Source: Halosimplex aquaticum (GTDB taxonomy: Archaea > Halobacteriota > Halobacteria > Halobacteriales > Haloarculaceae). Taken from it: 64,000 nt of DNA. This document shows, piece by piece, positions 9,326 to 17,609 of the stretch (position 1 is the stretch's first letter; each line of letters opens with the position of its first letter). The translations under genes and the position numbers were made by a program. The notes beneath the pieces were generated by a model, which saw only the letters and a program-made list of their open reading frames with translations, searched no databases and was not told where the DNA came from. The DNA lies in the NCBI RefSeq assembly GCF_028747785.1, contig NZ_CP118158.1, forward strand, positions 1,674,001-1,738,000, in the 5' to 3' direction.

Positions 9326-9702
9326 ACGGCGCCCCCATTGGTGTTTGATATCATTAGTTATGCCACCAGTTGCTTGTCCCCATCTGGGGGAGGGTCAGTA
9401 CCAACGTCTCGTGAGATTGTATTACGAACTATCGTTGCGATAGCAGGCCACGGGTATACCCACTCCGGCGCGGTCGGGCGAATACTGGCGGGTGATCGAC
9501 CGTCGGTCAGATCACGAGCAATACTGCCGCAACTTCGCTGTATTGGGCCTGTCTCTGGCGGGATCGAAACCCCGACGAACGAGTCTCTCCGGTGCCCCTT
9601 TCCCTACTGAGATTTACTCTTGCCCGTCACCGAATCGATAACGGACCTAATAGGGTGATATCGCCATCTGATCGGGATGGTCAGTGAGGGACGGACCAAG
9701 GG
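9326..9702. other. Promoter region of the nar operon, no gene seen
   Basis: No convincing coding frame on either strand. Visible elements are a CCCC-ATCT-GGGG dyad at 9378-9389 and a 15-base dyad CTATCG-TTG-CGATAG at 9429-9443, both upstream of the minus-strand operon start at 9325, and an AT-rich stretch (GATATCAAA on the minus strand, about 9343-9352) that could be the TATA element. Either dyad could bind an oxygen or nitrate regulator; nothing here proves it. Confidence 0.4.
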
Positions 9703-10206
9703 TTGAATTTAAGCCGTCGGATTGCTGTTTCTTCGCAGCATCTGTTACCCGACTTCGCGGCCGCATTCATGGCCCCAGTGACCGTCGCCATCCTCTCGGG
9801 AATTGTCGGGTTGTTCCTCGTCCAGACGTCGCAGGCGGCCGACGACAGGCTTCGACTCGCCGGCTATAGCGTGACTGGCCTCGTCGTTTCGCGGGTCGGC
9901 ACGCTCGGACTCGGGACCACCGTCGTGACGGCGGCGTCAGTGCTCGTCGCCGTGCTGGCGTTTACGCCCGAGTCAATTGCCCCGTTCGTCGCCGCGACGC
10001 TGCTCGCAGGGCACACTTTCGGCATCTTCGGCGTCGCCGTCGGCATCGTCCTCGGTCGGCTGGGCGGGGTGTACGTGATGTTGTTCTCGCCGATGGTGGA
10101 CGTCCTCATGTTCCAGACCCCGCTGGCCACGGATGCGCCAGACTGGACGCGGTCGTCACGATCCTCGGCCTTTTGTTCAGAACGCACCCCCGCCGTCTCG
10201 AGGTAG
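9703..10206 (+). pseudogene. ABC-2 type transporter permease, truncated remnant
   Basis: An open frame whose middle part reads as a polytopic permease: AAFMAPVTVAILSGIVGLFLVQTSQAADDRLRLAGY, then three further hydrophobic segments ending in VYVMLFSPMVDVLMFQTPLATDAPDWTR. The first ~12 residues before SSQHLLPDF do not look like the start of such a protein and the normal end is lost: after PDWTR the frame turns into Ser/Arg-rich nonsense. No ATPase partner is adjacent. I read this as a broken ABC-2 permease left behind the nar promoter. Confidence 0.5.
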
Positions 10207-10351
10207 ACGAAAAGAAGTTCACTTGGTTTATAGTCGCGTTGCTGAGAGTCATCTCACTTAATATCTTCTGGAATACGATTCCAACCCTTTCCCTGTGACA
10301 CGGACATAGTTGTACACGCCAAACGTCAGAAGATCCGCCTGAAATGGTCGC

Positions 10352-10744
10352 TTAGCCGGCGTCGTCCGCTATCCCCTCGATATTGTCTTCGACGATGGCT
10401 TTCCACGGAATCACTTCGAGCGTTGTCTCGGAACCGATCGCGGTCCCGCCTTGGACATCCTCGACGCGGAGGATTACGTCTTCGGGACTCGCACACCCGC
10501 AGTTGACGAACTCCTCCCATTCGTCGCCGACACCGACCGGTCCTGCATGAGCCCACCGAAGGTACCGACGGTACGTGTGTTCGGTCATGTTCTCCCGCAA
10601 CCACTCGCTGTCGGCGACCCACCAGTCGTCGTCTTCGTCGGGATCTGTCTCTGGTGACCGGAACGAGACAAGGACTCGATCCGCCTGATCCTCAACGGTG
10701 GCCGGGTCCGTCGTATTGATGTCGCGTATCTCTGCCGATCCCAT
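10352..10744 (-). CDS. Uncharacterised 130-residue acidic protein in the thioredoxin reductase operon
   Basis: Soluble, very acidic, with an alpha-helical patch SEWLRENMTEHTYRRYLRWA and a single cysteine-containing motif VNCGCASPED near the middle. It begins with ATG overlapping the trxB stop (10744), so it is transcribed and probably translated with thioredoxin and thioredoxin reductase. I do not recognise the family. The CGC pair and the operon context would fit a thioredoxin-linked redox partner, but that is inference. Confidence 0.65.
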   Translation of the reverse strand: MGSAEIRDINTTDPATVEDQADRVLVSFRSPETDPDEDDDWWVADSEWLRENMTEHTYRRYLRWAHAGPVGVGDEWEEFVNCGCASPEDVILRVEDVQGGTAIGSETTLEVIPWKAIVEDNIEGIADDAG

Positions 10745-11784
10745 CAGTCGTCAGCCTCCGTCGGGATCGTTCCAGTGCTGTCGGTCGACGCCGCTTCCGC
10801 TGATTCGAGCCACTCCTCAACGTCCAGGGCGGCCATGCTACCCATACCGGCGGCGGTGACAGCCTGCTGGTACTCGCGGTCCATCACGTCACCGGCCGCA
10901 AAGACGCCGTCCGCGGCCGTCGCAGTCGTCGCCCAGGTGTCCCCGGCGGTGGAGGTTTGCACGTACCCGTCGTCATCGAGGTCAACGGGCGTGTCCCGGA
11001 GGAAGTCGGTGTTGGGCTCGTGGCCGATGGCGTAAAATACGCCGCCGACGTCGAGCTCCTCGATTTCGACGTCTTCGCCGGCTTCGTACTTCTCGGTAGG
11101 GTAGCCGTCTGGGTGGGAGACGAGCGTCGCACCGGTCACGCCTTCCTCCTGAGACCCGTCGATCGCCAGGAGTTCGGTGTTCCAGGCGAACTCGACGCCA
11201 CCGTGATCGCGAGCGCGGTCGGCCATGATCTCCGAGGCACGGAGTTCGTCACGTCGGTGGACGACGGTCACGGTATCGGCGAACCTCGCGAGGAAGAGGG
11301 CTTCTTCCATCGCGCTGTCGCCGCCACCGACGACGAGGACGTCGTCACCGCGGTGGAACGCGCCGTCGCATGTCGCACACGTCGAGAGGCCATACCCCAT
11401 TAGTTCATCTTCTGCCTCGGCGCCGACCCAGCGAGCGCTTGCTCCCGTCGCGACGATCAGCGCGCGGGTCCGGAGCGACTCACCGGTCGAGAGCGATAGC
11501 TTCAGCGGCTGTCCGTCGAACTCTGCAGACTCGATGCTGCCGTGCTGGAACTCGGCGCCGAACTGCTCGGCCTGCTCCTTGCCGCGCTGGATCAGTTCCA
11601 TGCCGCCAACGCCCTCGGGGAATCCGAGGTAGTTCTCGACATCCGTCGTCAGCGTGAGCTGGCCGCCCGGCTCGTCGCCCTCGAGCACGAGGGGAACGAA
11701 GTCAGCCCGTGCCGCATAGACGGCCGCCGAGAGACCGGCGACTCCGGATCCGGCGATGACGAGATCTTGTATGTCCTCAGTCAT
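10744..11784 (-). CDS. trxB: Thioredoxin reductase
   Basis: 346 residues with two Rossmann motifs (GSGVAGLSAA near residue 12 and VVGGGDSAMEEA near residue 152) and the redox-active STCATCDG pair (C136, C139), in the order of low-molecular-weight thioredoxin reductases. The C-terminal FAD segment VFAAGDVMD is present. It should reduce thioredoxin with NAD(P)H in the cytoplasm. The start directly follows the stop of the thioredoxin gene, so enzyme and substrate share an operon. The last 25 residues are a Thr/Ser/Asp tail. Confidence 0.92.
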   Translation of the reverse strand: MTEDIQDLVIAGSGVAGLSAAVYAARADFVPLVLEGDEPGGQLTLTTDVENYLGFPEGVGGMELIQRGKEQAEQFGAEFQHGSIESAEFDGQPLKLSLSTGESLRTRALIVATGASARWVGAEAEDELMGYGLSTCATCDGAFHRGDDVLVVGGGDSAMEEALFLARFADTVTVVHRRDELRASEIMADRARDHGGVEFAWNTELLAIDGSQEEGVTGATLVSHPDGYPTEKYEAGEDVEIEELDVGGVFYAIGHEPNTDFLRDTPVDLDDDGYVQTSTAGDTWATTATAADGVFAAGDVMDREYQQAVTAAGMGSMAALDVEEWLESAEAASTDSTGTIPTEADD

Positions 11785-12141
11785 TCACTCAGTGTACCTC
11801 TCGATCAGGGAGCGCAGTTGCTCTTCACCCTGCACCCCGACGATCTCTTCGACCTGCTCGCCGTCGGCGAACAGAATCAGGGTCGGGACGCCACGAACGC
11901 CGTAGGCCCTGGCGAGTTGTTGGTTGGCGTCGACGTCGACCTTGGCGACGGTCGCGTCGGTCTCCGCGGCCAGCGTCTCGACGACGGGTTCGAGCATCTG
12001 GCACGGGCCACACCAGTCGGCGTAGAAGTCCGTGAGGACGACATCATGCTCGGCGACGACATCGCCAAGCTGGGACTGGCCGTTGACCTGGAGCGGTTCA
12101 CTCGTAGCGGTGCCAGCGTCGGATGCAGTATCGGTTGCCAT
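11785..12141 (-). CDS. trxA: Thioredoxin
   Basis: 118 residues from ATG 12141; a GTG lies one codon upstream. The active site is DWCGPCQM and the cis-proline loop is RGVPTLILF. An N-terminal extension of about 25 residues precedes the fold. It is a close paralogue of the thioredoxin at 31838-32251, sharing most of the stretch from WCGPCQ through FADG. It is followed immediately by trxB, so it is the likely substrate of that reductase. Its promoter has the AGTATTGT element 18 bases upstream of a TTAATTA TATA box. Confidence 0.93.
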   Translation of the reverse strand: MATDTASDAGTATSEPLQVNGQSQLGDVVAEHDVVLTDFYADWCGPCQMLEPVVETLAAETDATVAKVDVDANQQLARAYGVRGVPTLILFADGEQVEEIVGVQGEEQLRSLIERYTE

Positions 12142-12188
12142 CACGAGTACGTAAGCACCGGTGCTAATTAAGGGTTTTGGGTGATATA

Positions 12189-12197
12189 TACAATACT
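12189..12197 (-). promoter_or_regulatory. AGTATTGT-type element of the thioredoxin/trxB operon
   Basis: Read on the minus strand this is AGTATTGTA, ending 47 bases before the ATG. A TATA-like TTAATTA sits at 12165-12171, 24-30 bases before the ATG, which fits a leaderless archaeal promoter. The element therefore lies near -50, where haloarchaeal activators bind. The same arrangement recurs at several other genes in this window. Confidence 0.65.
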
Positions 12198-12296
12198 ACC
12201 CAATACAGTCTGTGACATGGAGACTCAGGTGTCACTGTGCCACAGGAAATCTCCAGATCACCGTCGAAACGGTGAGATCTGAAACAGAGAGAAAAG

Positions 12297-12710
12297 TTAG
12301 CTTTCGGCAGTGGGAGCCGAAGTATCGGACTGTTCGTACTTGTTCTCGAACTCCTGGATGAGCTGGCCCATTTTCGCGTACCAGTCGTTGAGCATCCGCT
12401 GCATATCGTCGGCGATCTGCGACGGATCCGTCGGCGAATAGACGTGGTAGTACCCGCCCTGATCGTAGTTGACCTGATCCTTTTCGATGAAGCCCGTCTG
12501 GAGAAGCCGCTGGACGGCACGATATGCAGTCGACCGTTCACGGTCGACAGCATCGGCGATTTCGTCGACAGTCAACGGTTCCTCGGCGTCGACGAGCGCC
12601 CGGAAGCACTCCTTATCGAGCTCTTTGAGGCCGTGGAAGCACTCGAGTAGCCCCTCGCACTCCATGTCCCGACGGAGCTGTTCAGACATCGAATCTGGCA
12701 TTGTTATCAC
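12297..12710 (-). CDS. TrmB/MarR-like winged-helix regulator with an N-terminal cysteine cluster
   Basis: 137 residues from GTG 12710, or 134 from ATG 12701; the TATA box (TTTTAA, 12732-12737) is better spaced for the GTG. The winged helix lies around EEPLTVDEIADAVDRERSTAYRAVQRLLQTG, followed by a beta wing with YDQGGYYHVY and a C-terminal coiled helix for dimerisation. Three cysteines lie just before the HTH (MEC-EGLLEC, KEC), which would suit a thiol or persulfide sensor. A paralogue lies at 32337-32753. Its own promoter carries the shared operator-like element, suggesting autoregulation. Targets are inferred. Confidence 0.8.
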   Translation of the reverse strand: MITMPDSMSEQLRRDMECEGLLECFHGLKELDKECFRALVDAEEPLTVDEIADAVDRERSTAYRAVQRLLQTGFIEKDQVNYDQGGYYHVYSPTDPSQIADDMQRMLNDWYAKMGQLIQEFENKYEQSDTSAPTAES

Positions 12711-12754
12711 GTAACTCTACGCACTAGGCTGTTAAAAGACTTGTGTATAGATTT

Positions 12755-12763
12755 CACAATCCT
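12755..12763 (-). promoter_or_regulatory. AGGATTGTG element upstream of the HTH regulator gene
   Basis: On the minus strand AGGATTGTG, one base off the common form. It ends 44 bases before GTG 12710 (53 before ATG 12701) and 18 bases before the TTTTAA TATA-like box. The spacing equals that at the thioredoxin genes, so the regulator gene appears to belong to its own regulon. Confidence 0.6.
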
Positions 12764-12852
12764 GTGAGGACCCATAGTCAAAACGGAGGGGGAACAAAGA
12801 TCTCGGCCGGACAAAGACTTGTGTGCTACGACGGAAACAGCAGGAGAGCTCG

Positions 12853-13890
12853 TCAGTCAGCGGTAATGGAATCAGTGTCGGCAGACGTCGTCCGAAGCTC
12901 CTGGATGGAGCTGTAGACGACCGCACTACTGACGAGGAGTGCTGCACCCATGATGATGACCAGTGCGACTGTGTCAAGAACGGGCATCTCGATGACACCG
13001 CCGATTTTGCGCACGGCGACGGCAATCGCTCCCAGCAGGAGCATCACGCCGAAGTACACCTTGATTTCATCCTCGTCGACGATACTCGTCGCCGCAGCGC
13101 CGACCCGGGCCCCGAGGGCGCTTCCTGCAAGCAACGGTGCAACGATCGCGAGATCGACTGCCCCATCGAGTGCATAGAGGAAGCTCCCGATTCCGCCGGA
13201 GAATACGATTTCGAACAGGTCGGTCCCGACCGCGATGGGCACGGGTACACCCACAAGGTAGAACAGGGCAGGCATCCGGATGAAGCCGCCACCCACACCG
13301 AGGAAGCCGGACAACAGCCCCGTGGCGAACGCGACAGCGAGGATTATCCACAGCGAGACCGCCACGCCGCCGCGAAGCGTCATCATCGGCGGAACCTCGT
13401 ACGACTGGATCTTTTTCGCGATGTCAGGGATATCTTCCGCGTCTAGTTCACCGTCAACGTCGGCGTCGTGGCTGATGCCGCCGCCGCCATCGTCTTTGAG
13501 CGCCTGGCGCGTAACGAACAGGCCGATGCCACCGAGTAGGCCGACGTAGGCAACGCTGACCACGGTATCTGCCAGGCCGAGGTCCTGCAGTAGATGGAGG
13601 CCCTGCTTACCGACTTCGATGCCTGCCGTGGTGCCGGCAATCATCAGTACCCCGAGCTTATAGTCGACCTGACCGAGATCTCGGTGTTTAAGCGTCGCGA
13701 TGACCGACGTTCCGAATACGAAGGCGAGCCCGGACGCGACGGCTACGTCGGTTTTGTATCCCATCACGAGCAGCGCTGGCGTGACGAGGAACGATCCACC
13801 CATGCCGAAGAAACCGAACAAGAGGCCGATGAGCAGGCCGAACCCGGTGAACATCACGAGTAGTGATGCAGCGATACCGAAGATCTCCAT
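12853..13890 (-). CDS. TauE/SafE family anion (sulfite-type) exporter
   Basis: 345 residues, about eight membrane helices arranged as two repeats; each half starts with the family signature (LFGFFGMGGSFLVTPALL near residue 25 and LSGFLGVGGGFIRMPALF in the second half). A charged acidic loop (DDGGGGISHDADVDGELDAED) separates the halves. Family members export sulfite, sulfoacetate or other organosulfur anions. The gene is coupled to a 50-residue membrane protein upstream (TAATG overlap). In this sulfur-rich neighbourhood sulfite export is the best guess. The substrate cannot be read from sequence. Confidence 0.85.
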   Translation of the reverse strand: MEIFGIAASLLVMFTGFGLLIGLLFGFFGMGGSFLVTPALLVMGYKTDVAVASGLAFVFGTSVIATLKHRDLGQVDYKLGVLMIAGTTAGIEVGKQGLHLLQDLGLADTVVSVAYVGLLGGIGLFVTRQALKDDGGGGISHDADVDGELDAEDIPDIAKKIQSYEVPPMMTLRGGVAVSLWIILAVAFATGLLSGFLGVGGGFIRMPALFYLVGVPVPIAVGTDLFEIVFSGGIGSFLYALDGAVDLAIVAPLLAGSALGARVGAAATSIVDEDEIKVYFGVMLLLGAIAVAVRKIGGVIEMPVLDTVALVIIMGAALLVSSAVVYSSIQELRTTSADTDSITAD

Positions 13891-14042
13891 TACTGGTCAC
13901 CTCGAATTGCGGCAATGAGCTTCGAGCCGACGACCTTCTCAAGTGCTCCATACCCGACGTAGAGCACAACTGCCTCCAGTAGCACGATTCCGATAACGGT
14001 CGCTGCCTGTCCCCATCCGCCCAGCGATTCAACACCGATCAT
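13890..14042 (-). CDS. 50-residue single-helix membrane protein coupled to the TauE/SafE exporter
   Basis: Starts ATG-ATC-GGT at 14042 and stops with TAA sharing a base with the exporter ATG. The protein has one long hydrophobic segment (ATVIGIVLLEAVVLYVGYGAL) flanked by short polar ends (VESLGGWGQ and EKVVGSKLIAAIRGDQ). The overlap and clean reading frame support a real gene. It is probably an accessory subunit of the exporter; no family is assigned. Confidence 0.75.
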   Translation of the reverse strand: MIGVESLGGWGQAATVIGIVLLEAVVLYVGYGALEKVVGSKLIAAIRGDQ

Positions 14043-14143
14043 TGTACGCCACCTCTTCTATGACGGCTAGACTTGTCCGTTTCATACTTTTCTATGCAAT
14101 CCTACGTAACCGACCAGAGTACAAAACGGTTTTGGGATTATCG

Positions 14144-14152
14144 CACAATACT
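14144..14152 (-). promoter_or_regulatory. AGTATTGTG element upstream of the exporter operon
   Basis: AGTATTGTG on the minus strand, 18 bases before a TTTTGT TATA-like box (14121-14126), the spacing seen at the thioredoxin promoters. The predicted start of transcription would be near 14095, leaving a leader of about 50 bases before the ATG at 14042. A second, weaker copy (AGGATTGCA) is at 14093-14101. Confidence 0.55.
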
Positions 14153-14308
14153 ATATTCGGGTAACCACGGGAGGAGTTCCGATAACGTAGAGAGAACATA
14201 TACGCCAAGGCAGCTCTGGAGATCCGCTGGTGCAATTCAGACTAACACCACGGACGGCGATAACCTGTTGAGCAAAACCATGTTGTCGGCACACGACTAA
14301 TACCCGAT

Positions 14309-15154
14309 ATGAGGGCCCTGTGCGCGACCGACCTGTCGGCTGCAAGCGAGGCCGCAATAGAGAACGAAACCTGCCTCGAGTGTCTAGGAGGTATCGGCGT
14401 CGATACGATCCATCTCGTGACAGTCGTCCCGGCGAACGTCCACTCCGGCATGCCCGGCGTGAATTTCGAGGAGCGACGCCAGCAGGCGCTCGACCAGTAT
14501 CGGACGGTAATCGAGTCCGCCGGGTTCGACGTCGAGGCCCACATCGTCCGTGGGACCCCCTATCGACGTATCAACGGTATCGCTGAAACCGTCCACGCCG
14601 ACCTCGCGGTGGTCGGCTCCCGGGGCCAGAGCTCCCTCGAAAATCGTATCATCGGCTCAACCGCCCGCAACCTTGCGCGGACGACCGTCGTTCCGTTACT
14701 GGTCAACCGCATCGAGCGGGGGACCGACGACCCCGAGGTTCTCCGAGAACACCTCTTCCAACGGATGCTCTTCGCGACGGACTTCTCCGAACACGCCGAC
14801 CGGGCGTTCGACGCCTTCTCGTACCTCCGTCATGCGACCGAGGAAGCCACGCTCGTTCACGTGCGTTCGCCGAAAGACGAAGGCGTCGACGCCGATGTCA
14901 GCCCACGGGAGCAACTGACCGAGTACGCGAGTACGCTGGAAAACTGGGACATCGAAACACGAATCGAGGTCCGGCACGGCGATCCTGCCGACGAAATCCT
15001 CGCCGTCGAAGCAGAAGTAACGCCGTCGACGATCCTCGTCGGTTCGAAGGGACGAAGCCGTATCCGGCGACTCCTGTTGGGTAGCGTTTCAGAGGAGATC
15101 GTCGCAGAGGCGACGGGGAACGTCTTCCTCGTTCCCCCGCCCCGGGCAGTCTGA
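14309..15154 (+). CDS. Tandem universal stress protein (UspA) domains
   Basis: 281 residues with two Usp domains. Each ends in an ATP-binding loop: GSRGQSSLENRIIGSTARN in the first half and GSKGRSRIRRLLLGSVSEE in the second, both of the G-2x-G-9x-G(S/T) type. The first domain begins unusually directly (MRALCATDLSAASEAAIENE). Such proteins are cytoplasmic and bind nucleotide; their roles are varied and not predictable. It is divergent from the exporter operon and monocistronic as far as can be seen. Confidence 0.88.
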   Translation: MRALCATDLSAASEAAIENETCLECLGGIGVDTIHLVTVVPANVHSGMPGVNFEERRQQALDQYRTVIESAGFDVEAHIVRGTPYRRINGIAETVHADLAVVGSRGQSSLENRIIGSTARNLARTTVVPLLVNRIERGTDDPEVLREHLFQRMLFATDFSEHADRAFDAFSYLRHATEEATLVHVRSPKDEGVDADVSPREQLTEYASTLENWDIETRIEVRHGDPADEILAVEAEVTPSTILVGSKGRSRIRRLLLGSVSEEIVAEATGNVFLVPPPRAV

Positions 15155-15252
15155 GAGACACCACCAGGGCCCCGATATCACAGAGCGTCGGCAGTTCAAG
15201 CCAGTTCTCGGATCGCTTGTGGAGCCCACAAAACGGGGCCGTCACGGAGTCT

Positions 15253-16542
15253 TCAGTCTTCCGTGACGCCCTTCCCCATTCCGACTCTCGCAGGAGCAGG
15301 CGGCTCGTGAGTGCCGAATTCGGGATGAGTCTCCTCCATCCAAACGTACACCACTGCACCTGACGCGAACATCAGGCCGGCAGTCACGTAGAACGCGGCC
15401 GCCGCATTCACGAACTCCATCGAGAGTCCTATCAGGACCGCGCCGACAGCGTAGCCGGAGTCACGCCACATCCGGTAGACGCCCATGCCCGCCGAGCGCC
15501 AGGTCGGGTGGGCCGCATCGCTCGGGACTGTCATCAGGTTCGGGTACAGCAGCGCCATCCCCAGCCCGGAGACGCCAGCCAGCACGGCCCACGAGACGTA
15601 GCTATCGACGAGCACCATCCCGAGGACGCCCGCGCCGGCGAGGAACATTCCTGCGATGACTGGCGGGCGGCGACCGATGTGGTCCGCTAGCCCGCCGGTC
15701 GCGATCTGGAGGAAGTACATCGCACTGTGGACACCGACGACTACCCCGACCGCTGCGATGCCCAGCCCCTGGCTTGTCAGGTACAGCGGGACGGCGATCC
15801 AGAACAGCGTGTCCACGAAGTTCTCGATGTGGCCGGCCTGCGCCGCCGCGAACAGCGTCCGATCGCCGTACGTCGCGCGCTTCAGCACCTCGTCGAACGG
15901 CAGATTCGCGTCGTGGTGGTCGTCGTCACTCTCGGCTTGGGCGTACTGGACGGTCTCCTTGATTAGGAAGATGGAGATGAGGAACGCCAGCACGACGACC
16001 ACGGCGAGGAAGTAGAACGGCTCGGGCCGCAGACTCCACTGGCCGGCGATGGCACCCGTGATCCAGGCGCCGACGGCGACGCCAGTGTAGCCGAACGCCT
16101 CGTCGATACCGACCGCGAGTCCGCGCTGGTCGGGGCCCGCGAGGTCGATCTTCGCGTTGATCGCCATGCTCCAGGTCAACGCCTGGTTGATCCCCAGCAG
16201 GACGTTCCCCACTGTGATCCAGCCCCAGCTCGGGGCGAAGATGAGGATGACCGGTAGGGGGAGCGCCGTCGCCCACCCGGCGATGAGGACGGGTTTGCGA
16301 CCGTATTCCTCACCCCACTTGCCGGCGTAGAGATTGAGGATCGACTTCACGACGCCGAAGGAGACGACGACCGAGCCGATTACGAGGAACGACTCGACGC
16401 CGAGGACGTCCTCCCCCAGTACGGGAACGACGGTCCGCTCAGACCCGATGGTCAGTCCAGTCGCGAACACGAGCAGGACGTGCAGCGAGAACTGCCCGAG
16501 GTGCTCGCGGATCCCCTGTCTGAGTTCAGTCGTCGTACTCAT
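15253..16542 (-). CDS. MFS transporter
   Basis: 429 residues with about 12 membrane helices. The MFS loop motif between helices 2 and 3 is present as GKWGEEYGRKPVLIAGW, and the second-half counterpart as GGLADHIGRRPPVIAGM. A central acidic/His loop (ESDDDHHDANL) separates the halves. Three bases separate its start from the stop of the rhodanese-MBL gene upstream, so the two are cotranscribed, which suggests a sulfur-compound or drug/anion substrate. The substrate is not identifiable. Confidence 0.85.
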   Translation of the reverse strand: MSTTTELRQGIREHLGQFSLHVLLVFATGLTIGSERTVVPVLGEDVLGVESFLVIGSVVVSFGVVKSILNLYAGKWGEEYGRKPVLIAGWATALPLPVILIFAPSWGWITVGNVLLGINQALTWSMAINAKIDLAGPDQRGLAVGIDEAFGYTGVAVGAWITGAIAGQWSLRPEPFYFLAVVVVLAFLISIFLIKETVQYAQAESDDDHHDANLPFDEVLKRATYGDRTLFAAAQAGHIENFVDTLFWIAVPLYLTSQGLGIAAVGVVVGVHSAMYFLQIATGGLADHIGRRPPVIAGMFLAGAGVLGMVLVDSYVSWAVLAGVSGLGMALLYPNLMTVPSDAAHPTWRSAGMGVYRMWRDSGYAVGAVLIGLSMEFVNAAAAFYVTAGLMFASGAVVYVWMEETHPEFGTHEPPAPARVGMGKGVTED

Positions 16543-16545
16543 GGA

Positions 16546-17562
16546 TTACTCGGCCGCACAGTTGTTCGGGCCCAGTTCTAGTTCCGCCAGTTCGTCCGCA
16601 GGGACGGACTCCTGGCCAACGTTCGTCCGCTTGACGCGTTCGAAGTTCGGCGGGTGGTCCGGGATGTCCGACGCGAGTTCCTCGACGAACGCTTCCCGGT
16701 CACGGCCGAGGTCGTCGTTCCGTTCTCTGACCTCTGCGAGCGTGGCGGCCACCGGCGGTTCAGGCGAACCCGGGTCGTGCGCCGGCAGGACCAGCGCGTC
16801 GTCAGGGCGGTCCAGTAGCCGCTGGAGGCTCTCGTACAGCGTCGCAGCGTTCCCCTCGACATCGAAGGAGACGCTTCCCTCGCTGTGGCCGGGCGTGTGG
16901 ACGACCTCGATGTCGAGGCTCTCGACCGTCACAGTCTGTCCATCCTCGACCGGCGTCGCGTCGAGCGCGAGCGCATCCTTCTGGTGGAGATAGTACGGAA
17001 CGTCGTGGCGGTCAGCGAGGTCTGCCGCACCCGAGACGTGGTCCGCGTGGGCGTGCGTGTCAAAGACAGCGACGAGCTCGGCGTCGTACTCGTCGAGGAC
17101 AGTATCGTACTCGTCGAGATAGTGTGACGGGTCGAAGACGACGGCTTCGCTGTCCGAGACGAGGACGTGCGAGAGACAGCCTTTCCCTGGACGGGCGACT
17201 TGCACGAGGGTCCCATCGACGTCTACGGGGACTTCCGCGTGCCGGTGGACGCGGCTCCAGCCGTTCATCCCGTCCGTCAGCGTCACCGCGTCGTACCCCA
17301 ACTCTTGGAGGACTTCTGTCGCAGTCTGGGAGACGACGCCTGCCGCACAGACAGTAACGATTTGTTCGTCACTGGGCAGGTCGGAGAGCGGTTCGATGGC
17401 CTGTTCCGGGTCGTCAGTCAATTCGTCATAGACATCGACGTTACGGCTGCCCGGGATGTGCCACTCTTCGAAGTCCGCTTGGTGGCGAATATCGAGGACA
17501 AGTGGCCCGTCATTATCATCCTGTAACTGTTCACCGAGTTCCTCGGGCGATATCTCCTGCAT
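16546..17562 (-). CDS. Rhodanese-MBL fusion lacking the metal-binding aspartate
   Basis: 338 residues from ATG 17562. The N-terminal rhodanese domain has its active cysteine (VTVCAAGVVSQ). The MBL domain keeps THAHADHVSG, the histidine in HTPGHSEG and the late LPAHD histidine. However, about 35 residues present in the other three paralogues, including LL(S/T)GDTLF with the 2-His-1-Asp iron ligand, are missing between SVSFDVEGN and ATLYESL. The frame is intact, so this is a clean in-frame deletion. It ends in the shared ELELGPNNCAAE tail. Persulfide dioxygenase activity is therefore doubtful; rhodanese activity may remain. Cotranscribed with the MFS gene. Confidence 0.85.
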   Translation of the reverse strand: MQEISPEELGEQLQDDNDGPLVLDIRHQADFEEWHIPGSRNVDVYDELTDDPEQAIEPLSDLPSDEQIVTVCAAGVVSQTATEVLQELGYDAVTLTDGMNGWSRVHRHAEVPVDVDGTLVQVARPGKGCLSHVLVSDSEAVVFDPSHYLDEYDTVLDEYDAELVAVFDTHAHADHVSGAADLADRHDVPYYLHQKDALALDATPVEDGQTVTVESLDIEVVHTPGHSEGSVSFDVEGNAATLYESLQRLLDRPDDALVLPAHDPGSPEPPVAATLAEVRERNDDLGRDREAFVEELASDIPDHPPNFERVKRTNVGQESVPADELAELELGPNNCAAE

Positions 17563-17609
17563 CGGTAGTCCAGGATAGCAGGTATATTTGCATATGGGTA
17601 CTGCCGGAC

